Shown here: in pieces, positions 1-8,141 of the stretch
Numbering within the stretch: position 1 is the first letter of the stretch
How the letters are laid out: each line of letters starts with the position of its first letter
Source of the DNA: Oxalobacteraceae sp. CFBP 13730
GTDB taxonomy: Bacteria > Pseudomonadota > Gammaproteobacteria > Burkholderiales > Burkholderiaceae_D
Direction: 5' to 3'
DNA length: 64,000 bases
Assembly (NCBI GenBank): GCA_014841835.1
Contig: JACYUQ010000003.1
Location: 434,001 to 498,000 of the forward strand
The notes under the pieces: generated by a model
Told to the model about the DNA's origin: nothing
What the model saw: the letters and a program-made list of their open reading frames with translations, nothing else
Databases searched by the model: none
Position numbers and translations under genes: made by a program

Positions 1-1
1 C

Positions 2-1759
2 CGCCTGCTGAAAGACCGTACCGTGCTGCTGTGCGAGCACGCGCCCGACGCCTGGGAAACCGGGCAAAAGGTGTTCGAAGGTGAAGGCGGCCTGCATGCG
101 CCATCGACGCTGGCGCCCGCGCTGCTGCCCTGCGGCGACGCGCGCTACGAAACGCCCGCCGCCGTCGTCCAGTACCGCCTGGCCCTGGCGCCGGGCGAAG
201 CCGCCACCCGCCGCCTGCTGTTCGGCCCTGCGTTCGACGATGCCGAGATCACCCTGCTGCGCCAGCGCTACCTGAGCGAGGAAGGCTTTGCCGCTGCCGC
301 GCGCGACTACGCTGCCTACATCGCCGAGGGCGACGGCGTGCTGCAGATCGCCACGCCCGATTCTGAGCTGAATAATTTCGTCAACACTTGGCTGGCGCGC
401 CAGGTCTATTACCACGGCGACGTCAATCGCCTCAGCACCGACCCGCAGACCCGCAACTACCTGCAAGACAATATGGGCATGGTGTTCGTCAAGCCGGCCG
501 CTGCCCGCGCTGCCTTTTTACACGCGCTGAGCCAGCAAGAAGCCAATGGCGCCATGCCGGACGGGATCCTGCTGTTCGAAGGCGCCGAACTCAAATATAT
601 CAACCAGATTCCGCACACCGACCACTGCGTCTGGCTGCCCGTGTGCCTGCAAGCCTATCTCGACGAAACAGGCGACGCGGCCATCCTCGACGTGCCGGTC
701 ACGGCGCACGGTGGCGACGTCAAATCCGCGTTCGAGCGCATCTGCCTGGCGATGGACTGGCTCTTGCTGCGGCGCGATGCGCGGGGCCTCTCCTACATCG
801 AACAGGGCGATTGGTGCGATCCGATGAACATGGTCGGCTACAAGGGCCGCGGCGTCTCGGGCTGGCTCACGGTGGCCGCCGCGTACGCGCTGAACCTGTG
901 GGCCGATGTCTGCGCCGCGCGCGGCGACGACGCGATGCAGGCGCGCTACCGCGACGGCGCAGCAGCCATGAACGCCTCTGCCAACGCGCACCTGTGGGAT
1001 GGCAGCTGGTTCGCGCGCGGTATCACCGACGACGACGTCAAGTTCGGCGTGGCAGCCGATACCGAAGGCCGCATCTACCTGAACCCGCAAAGCTGGGCAT
1101 TTTTGTCGGGCGCCGCCAACGACGCGCAGCGCGCGCAGATGCTGCCCGAGATCGACGCGCAACTGAAGACACCCTACGGCGTGCAGATGTTCGCCCCGCC
1201 CTATAGCGCCATGCGCGAAGACATCGGCCGCGTCACGCAAAAACATCCCGGCTCCGCCGAGAATGGCGCGGTCTACAACCACGCCGCCGTGTTCTACATC
1301 TTCAGCCTGTACACGATCGGCGAGACCGACCGCGCCTTCGACGCGCTGCGCAAGATGATTCCCGGTCCGGACCTGGCCGACTACCTGCAGCGTGGCCAGC
1401 TGCCGGTGTTCATCCCCAACTACTACCGGGGCGCGTACCACGAGTACCCGCGCACGGCCGGGCGCTCGAGCCAGTTGTTCAACACGGGCACCGTGGCCTG
1501 GGTCTATCGCTGCCTGATCGAAGGCCTGTGTGGCCTGAAGGGTGATGCGGACGGCTTGACGGTCAATCCGCAACTGCCATCCGGCTGGCCCGGCATGACG
1601 GTCACGCGGCGCTTCCGTGGCGCGACGTTCGAGGTGGCCATCCGGCGCGGCGCAGTCGGGCGCGTGACGGTGACGTGCGACGGCGTCGAACTGGCTGCGG
1701 CCCGCATCGACAACATCGACGCGGGCCGCACGTATCGCTTGCAGGTGCTGGTGCCCTAG
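2..1759 (+). CDS. GH94-family glycoside phosphorylase, 5' end outside window
   Basis: The reading frame is open from the first bases, so the N-terminus lies upstream and only the last 586 or so residues are seen. The protein matches the (alpha/alpha)6-barrel and C-terminal sheet of GH94 phosphorylases, which split beta-glucosidic disaccharides or oligosaccharides with phosphate to give glucose 1-phosphate. The GDWCDPMN motif near nt 806-829 corresponds to the GDWNDGMN motif of the family, whose second Asp is the catalytic acid; the Asn-Asp-Gly part is changed to Cys-Asp-Pro. The C-terminus has the typical [10 protein letters not shown] and LPSGWPG segments. No signal peptide can be judged. 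It is convergent with a secreted beta-glucanase, so intracellular use of glucan breakdown products is a reasonable inference. Substrate (cellobiose, cellobionate, laminaribiose or cyclic glucan) cannot be decided from this sequence. Confidence 0.8.
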   Translation, partial: RLLKDRTVLLCEHAPDAWETGQKVFEGEGGLHAPSTLAPALLPCGDARYETPAAVVQYRLALAPGEAATRRLLFGPAFDDAEITLLRQRYLSEEGFAAAARDYAAYIAEGDGVLQIATPDSELNNFVNTWLARQVYYHGDVNRLSTDPQTRNYLQDNMGMVFVKPAAARAAFLHALSQQEANGAMPDGILLFEGAELKYINQIPHTDHCVWLPVCLQAYLDETGDAAILDVPVTAHGGDVKSAFERICLAMDWLLLRRDARGLSYIEQGDWCDPMNMVGYKGRGVSGWLTVAAAYALNLWADVCAARGDDAMQARYRDGAAAMNASANAHLWDGSWFARGITDDDVKFGVAADTEGRIYLNPQSWAFLSGAANDAQRAQMLPEIDAQLKTPYGVQMFAPPYSAMREDIGRVTQKHPGSAENGAVYNHAAVFYIFSLYTIGETDRAFDALRKMIPGPDLADYLQRGQLPVFIPNYYRGAYHEYPRTAGRSSQLFNTGTVAWVYRCLIEGLCGLKGDADGLTVNPQLPSGWPGMTVTRRFRGATFEVAIRRGAVGRVTVTCDGVELAAARIDNIDAGRTYRLQVLVP

Positions 1760-1760
1760 A

Positions 1761-3542
1761 TCACTGCATCGTGTAGGTCTGCTGCGTCGTATCGACAGCA
1801 GCGTTGCGCGCCGTGTCCCAGTACGTGAAGGTGTAGCGCACCACGTTGCCGATCGCCAGGCCGCCGGCCGTGAACGTGTTCACGCCATTGGCCAGTTGCA
1901 TACGCACGTTCTGCTGCGGTCCGTTGTTGACCGTGTAGTGCACGTCGGCCCAGCTGCCAGTAGTGGTGCGGAACTGCAGCATCGTCGACGACGTCTGGCT
2001 CACCGACGTCGGTCCGGTCTGCGGTGGCGGCGCCGTAGTGCCGCCACCGCCCGACTCCCAGACGATATCGTCGAGCGCGAACTGGAAGCTGGATGTTGGC
2101 AGGCTGCCGTCGATGCTCGAGATCATGAAGATGTCGTACAGCGACTGCGCCGCCACCAGTGGCCCGAGCAGCGTCGAGACGGGGATCGATGCCTGCGCCC
2201 ACTGTCCGTTGCGCGTGAGCCCATATGCGGTGGTGTTGGCCGGGAAGTTTACCCAGTTCTGGTTGGTATAGGTGTCGCCCACGCCGATCCGGAAGCCCAC
2301 GTTGGCCGGGATCTTGATGCGGAACTTGACCGTGCCATTGGTGCGGTAGTTCGACAGATCGCGCACCTGGCGCGCCTGGATGCCGCCGCCGAACCACTGG
2401 CCGGGCGCCGTATAGTTCCAGGCGATGACGTTGCTGCCTTCGTACGGCGCCGTGTTGCCGGCGCCGCTGGACGCGGCATTCCACAGGAAGATGTCGGAAC
2501 TGGTGCCCGCCACCAGCTTGGCATTGACCGCCGTGTTATCGGTGAAGATGCCGAACTTGCCCGCCACTTCGGGCGCGCTCTGGTTGCCCAGCTTGACCTG
2601 CCCCTTGCCATCGAGCTGGTACACGCGCACATAGTCGACGTACATCGTGCCCGGCAGCGGCGCCGTGACCTGGCTGGCATTGACCGCATCGGTGAAGTTG
2701 CCGCCCACGGCCATGTTCAGCAGCAGGTAGAACGGCGCCTGCAGCGCGCTCGAATTGACCGGCAGCGGCGCGTTGTACAGATTGTGCTCGACGCCGTTGT
2801 CGACGATCGAGAAGCGCATTTCGCTCTCGGTCCAGTAGAAGCGGTAGGTGACGAAACGATTTGCCAGCGACGTGGTCGGCACGTGCCAGTTATCGGTCTG
2901 CCACGCAGTCGATGCGGCGCAGCTCTCGTTGCCGGACACGCAGGCAGCCTGCTGCCAGGTGATCACGTTGGCACCGACGAAGTGATTGGACGACGGCGCC
3001 CCGCCTTCGGCCCGCGCCGCGGCCTTGTGCCCCATCTCCATCATGTCGATCTCGCCGTTGCGCGGCCAGGTCTGCGGGCTCACGCCCAGCAGCCAGGCAG
3101 CGGGCCACAGGCCGGTGCCCAGGTTCGGCGTGGCCATGCGCACCTCGATCATCCCGTACTGCACCTGCACCTTGTTGCGCGAGTCGAGCCGTGCCGACGT
3201 GAACAGATTGCTGCCCACGGTCTGGCTGCGCGCCTGGATCGCCAGCGCGCGTGTGCCCGATTCGAACGGCACATTGGCGATGGTGGCGTTGTTGGGACTG
3301 TAGTATTGCAGCTCGGCGTTGCCGTAGCCGCACAGGCCGATCTGGCAACCGTTCCCGTCCTGCAGGTTCCAGACACCGGTGTCGACGCTGCTGCCGTTGA
3401 ATTCTTCGGACCACAGCAACTGGCCGATGACAGGATTGGTAACGCTGGCGATTGCCTGCGTACTGCATGCCAGCGCAAGGCCGGCGACAAGCAGTTGGAA
3501 AGGCTTCCATTTGGAGCGGTGTTGCTGGTGTAGGTGACTCAC
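1761..3542 (-). CDS. Secreted GH16 beta-glucanase with C-terminal carbohydrate-binding domains
   Basis: Predicted 593-residue exported endo-beta-glucanase. I place the start at the GTG at 3542, preceded by GAGGAG at good spacing; the longer open frame has no signal. The first about 35 residues form a signal peptide ending near AIA. The GH16 domain (about 40-290) has the catalytic EIDMME motif at residues 164-169, whose two Glu act as nucleophile and acid/base. A second beta-sandwich module follows (about 300-490), then a Gly/Thr/Pro linker and a last about 90 residues with the WADVHYTVN...YTFTYWD pattern of CBM56, a beta-1,3-glucan binder. This makes laminarin or curdlan-like glucans likely substrates. 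A perfect LacI-type operator lies about 110 bp upstream of the start. Confidence 0.88.
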   Translation of the reverse strand: MSHLHQQHRSKWKPFQLLVAGLALACSTQAIASVTNPVIGQLLWSEEFNGSSVDTGVWNLQDGNGCQIGLCGYGNAELQYYSPNNATIANVPFESGTRALAIQARSQTVGSNLFTSARLDSRNKVQVQYGMIEVRMATPNLGTGLWPAAWLLGVSPQTWPRNGEIDMMEMGHKAAARAEGGAPSSNHFVGANVITWQQAACVSGNESCAASTAWQTDNWHVPTTSLANRFVTYRFYWTESEMRFSIVDNGVEHNLYNAPLPVNSSALQAPFYLLLNMAVGGNFTDAVNASQVTAPLPGTMYVDYVRVYQLDGKGQVKLGNQSAPEVAGKFGIFTDNTAVNAKLVAGTSSDIFLWNAASSGAGNTAPYEGSNVIAWNYTAPGQWFGGGIQARQVRDLSNYRTNGTVKFRIKIPANVGFRIGVGDTYTNQNWVNFPANTTAYGLTRNGQWAQASIPVSTLLGPLVAAQSLYDIFMISSIDGSLPTSSFQFALDDIVWESGGGGTTAPPPQTGPTSVSQTSSTMLQFRTTTGSWADVHYTVNNGPQQNVRMQLANGVNTFTAGGLAIGNVVRYTFTYWDTARNAAVDTTQQTYTMQ

Positions 3543-3650
3543 GTTGACTCCTCTTTTCTCACGACAAGAAAATGTGGCCGTGCCGGATTGCCGTGCCACA
3601 CGCCGCCAACTTTGCGTTGGTCTCGAATGGTTTTGGTGCCGAATACTAAC

Positions 3651-3666
3651 TTGGAAACGTTTCCAA
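3651..3666. promoter_or_regulatory. LacI-family operator upstream of the GH16 gene
   Basis: TTGGAAACGTTTCCAA is a perfect 16-bp palindrome with the central CG step typical of LacI/GalR-family operators. It sits in the upstream region of the divergently oriented-from-SDR GH16 gene, so sugar-dependent repression of the glucanase is likely. The cognate repressor is probably not the GntR-like protein of this window, because the site near gntK is different. Confidence 0.7.
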
Positions 3667-3780
3667 ATCGGTATGAAAAATATAGTCTGATTTTGGGGGA
3701 GCGTCAAACACATCTGCATGTCGCGCATCGGTTTATCCGATGCGCATATATCGCTTTACCTTGCGCTGGCGAAGCAGTGC

Positions 3781-4530
3781 CTAGTAGCCCACACCGCGCA
3801 CGCCGCCGGCGGCGCGCAGTGATTCGCCGGTGACCCAGTGCGCGTCGCCTGAGGCCAGGAACACGGCCACCGGCGCGATGTCTTCCGGCTCGCCGAAGCG
3901 GCCGAGCGGCGTTCCGGCAATCAGCATCTTGCCGAAATCACCGTCAAAGTTGCCGGCGGTGGCGGGTGTGTTCGTGTGGCCCGGCAGGATCGCATTGACG
4001 CGGATGCCGCGCGGTCCCAGTTCACGCGCCAGCGCGAACGTCAGCGTATCGACGGCGCCTTTGGTGGCGGCGTACACGCTCGACGCCAGGTAGGGATCGG
4101 TGCTCAGGATCGAGCTGATGTTGATGATGCTGCCGCCATCCTTGAACACCTTGAGTGCTTCGCGAATGGCCAGGAAGTAGCCAAGCACGTTGACATTGAA
4201 CTGCTTGTGGAACGCATCCTCGGTCATCTCGGCCACCATCTCGAAGACAGCCACGCCGGCATTGTTGACGAGGATGTCGAGCGTGCCGTAATCGGCCTTC
4301 ACGCGCTCGAACAGGCCTGCCACCTCGGCTGCCTTACTCATGTCGGCCTGCAGCGCGACTGCCTTGCCGCCGGCCGCCTCGATCGAGGCGACCACCGCAT
4401 CGGCGCCCGCCTTGCTGCTGGCGTAGTTCACGATGACGGTGGCGCCCTGGGCGCCAAATGCGCGGGCAATGCCGGCGCCGATGCCGCTCGATGCGCCGGT
4501 GACGACGGCGATTTTATTGGTCAGTTTCAT
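3781..4530 (-). CDS. SDR-family NAD(P)-dependent oxidoreductase
   Basis: A 249-residue classical short-chain dehydrogenase/reductase. The N-terminal TGASSGIG nucleotide-binding motif (residues 11-18), the NNAG motif near residue 90, catalytic Ser in ISSILS, and the YAATK catalytic Tyr/Lys pair are all present, as is the IRVNAILPG stretch. Cytosolic; substrate unknown. It is divergent from an AraC-family regulator with about 157 bp between the starts, the usual layout in which the regulator controls the oxidoreductase. The last residues (RAAGGVRGVGY) fit the C-terminus of glucose-1-dehydrogenase-like SDRs, with a conserved GG replaced by AAGG. Confidence 0.9.
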   Translation of the reverse strand: MKLTNKIAVVTGASSGIGAGIARAFGAQGATVIVNYASSKAGADAVVASIEAAGGKAVALQADMSKAAEVAGLFERVKADYGTLDILVNNAGVAVFEMVAEMTEDAFHKQFNVNVLGYFLAIREALKVFKDGGSIINISSILSTDPYLASSVYAATKGAVDTLTFALARELGPRGIRVNAILPGHTNTPATAGNFDGDFGKMLIAGTPLGRFGEPEDIAPVAVFLASGDAHWVTGESLRAAGGVRGVGY

Positions 4531-4687
4531 GGTGTGTCCTTGGTCGATGTGTCCCGAAGCCCAGTGGCTCCGGCGACCAGGACGATGCTACGCAGGCGCG
4601 GCGTGCGCCACATGCCGGTTCTTCGCGCATGCTTGCCTATTCTTCTCAAAGCCCGTTGCGCCGGCGTGGCCGGTGCTATATTCGGTC

Positions 4688-5614
4688 ATGGATAAAGCGA
4701 TCACCGATGCGACAGGCGAAGCAGGCAACGTATCGATGGATGCGCTGCGCGCCATTGCAATGACCGCAGGCGACACCTGGACCGCGACCGGCCTGCCGCG
4801 GGTGGCGATGGTGCGCGCCGAAGTGTGCTCGAACCAGGTCTACGGACCGATGCTGCACCTGGTACTGCAAGGGTCAAAAAGCCTGTCCATCGGCGGCCAG
4901 GTCGTGCACATCGAGGCGCCCGGCTACTTCATCGTGCCGGTGGCCTTGCCGGCGCTCGGCCAGGTCACCGCGCAATCGGGCACCGCGCCGTATCTCGCCG
5001 TGAGCCTGGCGCTGGACCCGGCCATCATTGCCGCCATGCTGGCCGATCTGCCCGCTGCCGGCAAGGTCGCGCAAGGTTCCGACGTCGGCGTTGCGCAGGC
5101 AGGCCCTGACCTGATCGATGCCTGGCTGCGCATGATGCAGCTGGTCGCGCGACCTGACGACGTGGCGATGATGGCGCCGCTGATCGAGCGCGAGATCCTG
5201 TTTCGCGTGCTGCAGGGGCCGCATGGCGACTTGCTGCGCCAGATCGCGCACGCCGACAGCCGCCTGTCGCAGGTGCGCCGCGCGATCGACTGGATTCGCG
5301 AACACATGGCGCAGCCGCTGCGGGTCGGCCCTCTGGCGGCGCTGGCCGGGATGAGCGTCGCGGCGTTCTATCGCCACTTCAGGGCGGTCACCGCGATGAC
5401 GCCGATCCAGTACCAGAAAAGCCTGCGCCTGCTGAAGGCGCGCCGGCTGCTGCTGTTCGAGCCGTTCGATGCGGCGTCGGTGGCATTCACGGTCGGCTAC
5501 GAAAGCGCGTCGCAGTTCAGCCGCGAATACGCGCGCATGTTCGGCCTGCCGCCGATGCGCGACGTGGCGCGCTTCAGGACACCGGCGCCAGGCGCGCCGG
5601 CAGGCAGCGCCTAG
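4688..5614 (+). CDS. AraC-family transcriptional regulator
   Basis: 308 residues from the ATG at 4688; the open frame extends further upstream but that part overlaps the divergent SDR gene and is Cys-rich nonsense. The N-terminal half matches the AraC N-terminal effector domain (start VSMDALRAIAMTAGDTWTATGLPRV). The C-terminal about 100 residues form two helix-turn-helix motifs: LAALAGMSVAAFYRHFRAVTAMTPIQYQKSLRL and VAFTVGYESASQFSREYARMFGLPP. It probably controls the divergent SDR gene. Its stop overlaps the stop of the convergent gluconokinase gene by four bases (CTAG). Confidence 0.9.
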   Translation: MDKAITDATGEAGNVSMDALRAIAMTAGDTWTATGLPRVAMVRAEVCSNQVYGPMLHLVLQGSKSLSIGGQVVHIEAPGYFIVPVALPALGQVTAQSGTAPYLAVSLALDPAIIAAMLADLPAAGKVAQGSDVGVAQAGPDLIDAWLRMMQLVARPDDVAMMAPLIEREILFRVLQGPHGDLLRQIAHADSRLSQVRRAIDWIREHMAQPLRVGPLAALAGMSVAAFYRHFRAVTAMTPIQYQKSLRLLKARRLLLFEPFDAASVAFTVGYESASQFSREYARMFGLPPMRDVARFRTPAPGAPAGSA

Positions 5615-6123
5615 GCGCAGGCGAGAATCTGCGCCACTAGCTGCGCTGGCGTAGCGCGGATGTCGAGCGTGATGCCCGCTTCGTCCGGCTGCAGCGGTTC
5701 GAGCGTTGCCAGCTGGCTGTCGAGCAGCGACGGCGGCATGTAGTGGCCGGGGCGATGGCTGACGCGTTCGGCCAGCAGGCTGCGCTCGCCGGCCAGGTGC
5801 ACGAAGCGCACGTCGCCGCCGGCGCCCCGCAGCAGGTCGCGGTAGCTGCGCTTGAGCGACGAGCATGACAGCACCGCCCCGCCCTCGCGCCGCGCCAGCA
5901 GGTCGCGCAGCGTCACCAGCCAGTCGTGGCGGTCGTCGTCGGTCAGCGGCGTACCAGCCGACATCCGCGCGATGTTCACGTCGGAGTGGTAGGCGTCGCC
6001 CTCGATGAATTCCACGTCGAGCTGGTTGGCCAGACGCGCGCCGATCTGGCTCTTGCCGCAGCCGCTCACGCCCATGATGACCCAGGCCGTTCCCTTGTTA
6101 TCGCTCGTTGGTTCTGTCGTCAT
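5611..6123 (-). CDS. gntK: Gluconokinase
   Basis: 170 residues, the normal length for thermoresistant-type gluconokinase, which phosphorylates D-gluconate to 6-phosphogluconate with ATP and feeds the pentose phosphate or Entner-Doudoroff route. A Walker A motif GVSGCGKS is at residues 18-25, followed by EGDAYH (gluconate site), SCSSLKRSYRDLLR and the GHYMPPSLLDSQLATLEPL signature. A GntR-type operator lies 7-21 bp upstream of the start codon and a GntR-like repressor is encoded 700 bp away. No gluconate permease is in the window. Confidence 0.93.
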   Translation of the reverse strand: MTTEPTSDNKGTAWVIMGVSGCGKSQIGARLANQLDVEFIEGDAYHSDVNIARMSAGTPLTDDDRHDWLVTLRDLLARREGGAVLSCSSLKRSYRDLLRGAGGDVRFVHLAGERSLLAERVSHRPGHYMPPSLLDSQLATLEPLQPDEAGITLDIRATPAQLVAQILACA

Positions 6124-6129
6124 TGCCTT

Positions 6130-6144
6130 ATGTTACCGCTAACA
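6130..6144. promoter_or_regulatory. GntR-type operator in front of gntK
   Basis: ATGTTACCGCTAACA contains inverted TGTTA/TAACA arms around CCGC and is very close to the site I know for Escherichia coli GntR (TGTTACCGGTAACA type). It lies just upstream of the gntK ATG, so a repressor bound here would block initiation and gluconate would relieve it. The GntR-like protein encoded at 6829-7851 is the obvious partner. Confidence 0.65.
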
Positions 6145-6372
6145 AACATACCGCGATTGTGCGCTCGCGGCCTGGAAATGTAAACCCGCTGGCCGTGCAC
6201 CCATTTCGGGCGGCTGCGCCTGCGCGGTGCGTAGTTCGCGGGCGTCGTGGAGACCTTTTGCCTGGCTTGACGGCCTGGTGCATCTGCTTCGCCGTCGACT
6301 TCGTGCATGGCACGCGCCTTGCTGAGGTAATGCGTGAACACGCAGATCCCCACCCCTTTCTGGAGCAGCCAC

Positions 6373-6822
6373 ATGATTTCATGCCGTGAAGATGTCACCA
6401 AACTGATCGTATCCGCGAAAGTCCGCAAGGGCATCAAATGGCGCGACGTGACCGAGGCCACGGGCTTGTCGAAGGAATGGACCACCGCCGCCTGCCTGGG
6501 CCAGATGACGCTGACCAAACCGCAGGCCGAAGCGGTCGGCAAGCTGTTCGAGTTGTCCGACGAAGCGATCGCCTGGCTGCAGATCGTGCCGTACAAAGGC
6601 TCGTTGCCGACGGCCGTGCCGACCGATCCGCTGATCTATCGCTGGTATGAACTGGTCAGCGTGTACGGCACCACGATCAAGGAGCTGATCCACGAAGAAT
6701 TCGGCGACGGGATCATGAGCGCCATCGATTTTTCGATGGATATCCAGCGTACCGAAGATCCGAAAGGCGACCGCGTGAACGTGGTTTTGTCGGGCAAATT
6801 CCTGCCCTACAAAACCTACTGA
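6373..6822 (+). CDS. cynS: Cyanate hydratase (cyanase)
   Basis: Catalyses bicarbonate-dependent breakdown of cyanate to ammonia and carbon dioxide. 149 residues from the ATG at 6373, preceded by GGAG; a GTG at 6334 (162 residues, also with an upstream GAGG) is a possible alternative, so the start is not settled. The N-terminal part is the helical DNA-binding-like domain and the C-terminal part carries the catalytic set: Arg and Glu in YRWYELVSVYG and Ser in EFGDGIMSAIDF, all conserved. It stands alone between gntK and the GntR-like gene, without a cynT carbonic anhydrase or cynR regulator. It is convergent with the regulator, with six bases between stops. Confidence 0.93.
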   Translation: MISCREDVTKLIVSAKVRKGIKWRDVTEATGLSKEWTTAACLGQMTLTKPQAEAVGKLFELSDEAIAWLQIVPYKGSLPTAVPTDPLIYRWYELVSVYGTTIKELIHEEFGDGIMSAIDFSMDIQRTEDPKGDRVNVVLSGKFLPYKTY

Positions 6823-6828
6823 TCCCGC

Positions 6829-7851
6829 TTAGGCGCTTTCACGATCGCGCAGCGTGAAGCCAAGGTCGATGCGCCGCTCGGCCGGTTCTTCGCCCTTGAT
6901 CACCTGCAGCAGCAGGCCGGCGGCTTCAAAGCCGATCTGGTAGCGCGGCGTGTCGACCGTCGTCAGTGACGGCATCATCCAGGCCGACGCGGGCAAGTCG
7001 TTGAAGCCGCATACCGCGATGTCCTGCGGGATGCGGATGCCTTGCCGCTGGCAGTGGAACACGGCGCCGTGGGCCAGGTCGTCGTTGCAGCAAAAGACGG
7101 CGTCGCAATCGGGCCGCAGCGCCATCAGTTGCGCCATCAGGCCGGCGCCCAGCGCGATCGTCGAGCGTTCGGGCACCATCAGCTCGAGGCCAGGATCGGC
7201 CAGGCCCGCCGCCGCCATCGCGGCGCTGTAGCCATCGGCGCGGCGCAGCGTGCGCTCGTCGAGCTGGGCGCCGATGAAGCCGATGCGTGTGTATCCCTTG
7301 GCGATCAGGTGGCGCGTCATGGCCATGCCGGCTTCGTACTGCGAAAAGCCGACCGACAGCACGGCCGGGTCATCGGACAGGTCCATCATGGCCACCGCCG
7401 GCACCTTCGATGCCGCCAGCATCTTGGCCACGGCGGGGCTCCTCACCTGGCTCGAGAACAGGATGCCGTCGGGGTTCGACTGCAGATAGGTGCGCAACAG
7501 CTTTTCTTCTTCGAGCTGTGAATAATAGGTATTGCCGATCAGGAGCTGGTACTGGCCGGGCGCGACAGCGTCGTGGATGCCTTCGAGGACGGCCGTGAAC
7601 ACGGCATTGGACAGCGACGGCACCAGCACCACGATCACGTGCGACTGCGACGACGCCAGCGCCCGCGCGGCGCGATTGGGGACGTAACCCAGTTCGGCCA
7701 CGGCATGCTCGACCTTGCTGCGCGTGGCATCGGACACCAGCTTCGGCTGGCTCAGCGCGCGCGATGCCGTCATGATCGACACCCCTGCCATGCCCGCAAC
7801 CTGCTCGAGCGTCACGCGCCCCGTTCCCCTGCCCCGGCTTGTCTTGTCCAT
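6829..7851 (-). CDS. gntR: LacI-family repressor, GntR-like
   Basis: 340 residues from the ATG at 7851; a longer frame begins at a TTG at 7890 without support. The N-terminal LacI HTH (VTLEQVAGMAGVSIMTASRAL, split here by position about 12-32) is followed by the hinge helix region NRAARALASS and a periplasmic-binding-protein-like sensor domain. Segments such as IGFIGAQLDERT, FCCNDDLAHGA and the end IDLGFTLRDRES closely follow Escherichia coli GntR. Together with gntK and its operator this suggests gluconate-responsive repression. Cytosolic dimer or tetramer expected. Confidence 0.85.
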   Translation of the reverse strand: MDKTSRGRGTGRVTLEQVAGMAGVSIMTASRALSQPKLVSDATRSKVEHAVAELGYVPNRAARALASSQSHVIVVLVPSLSNAVFTAVLEGIHDAVAPGQYQLLIGNTYYSQLEEEKLLRTYLQSNPDGILFSSQVRSPAVAKMLAASKVPAVAMMDLSDDPAVLSVGFSQYEAGMAMTRHLIAKGYTRIGFIGAQLDERTLRRADGYSAAMAAAGLADPGLELMVPERSTIALGAGLMAQLMALRPDCDAVFCCNDDLAHGAVFHCQRQGIRIPQDIAVCGFNDLPASAWMMPSLTTVDTPRYQIGFEAAGLLLQVIKGEEPAERRIDLGFTLRDRESA

Positions 7852-7933
7852 GCTGTTCCCGTGATATTGACGCATTGACCATTCTATCAACGCGGCGGCC
7901 TGCCGCCACAGGAAAGTTGGCGACCAGAAGAAA

Positions 7934-8137
7934 AGCCGGGGTCAGGTCTGACATTCGGACACGATCTCGACAGTCGAGTAGTCGGAACCAGCTGGCACAA
8001 AGCCATGCGCATACTGGGCAAGACACTTTGACAAGTGACTAAGGCTGAGGTCGTGTCCGAATGTCAGACCTGACCCCGGCTGTTTGGAAGTGGCGAAGGC
8101 TGAGGTCGTGTCCGAATGTCAGACCTGACCCCGGCTG
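7934..8137. repeat. Intergenic repeat cluster, three copies of a 38-40 bp unit
   Basis: One unit beginning AGCCGGGGTCAGGTCTGACA (7934) reads in one direction, and two nearly identical units (8043-8082 and 8098-8137) read in the other. The last two are direct repeats separated by 15 bases. The first and second enclose about 70 bp of unrelated sequence. Open reading frames starting with MSDLTPA arise from the repeat itself. Such GGGGTCAGGTCTGACATTCGG units resemble REP-type palindromes that accompany REP-associated tyrosine transposases, but no transposase is present here. Confidence 0.8.
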
Positions 8138-8141
8138 TGGA

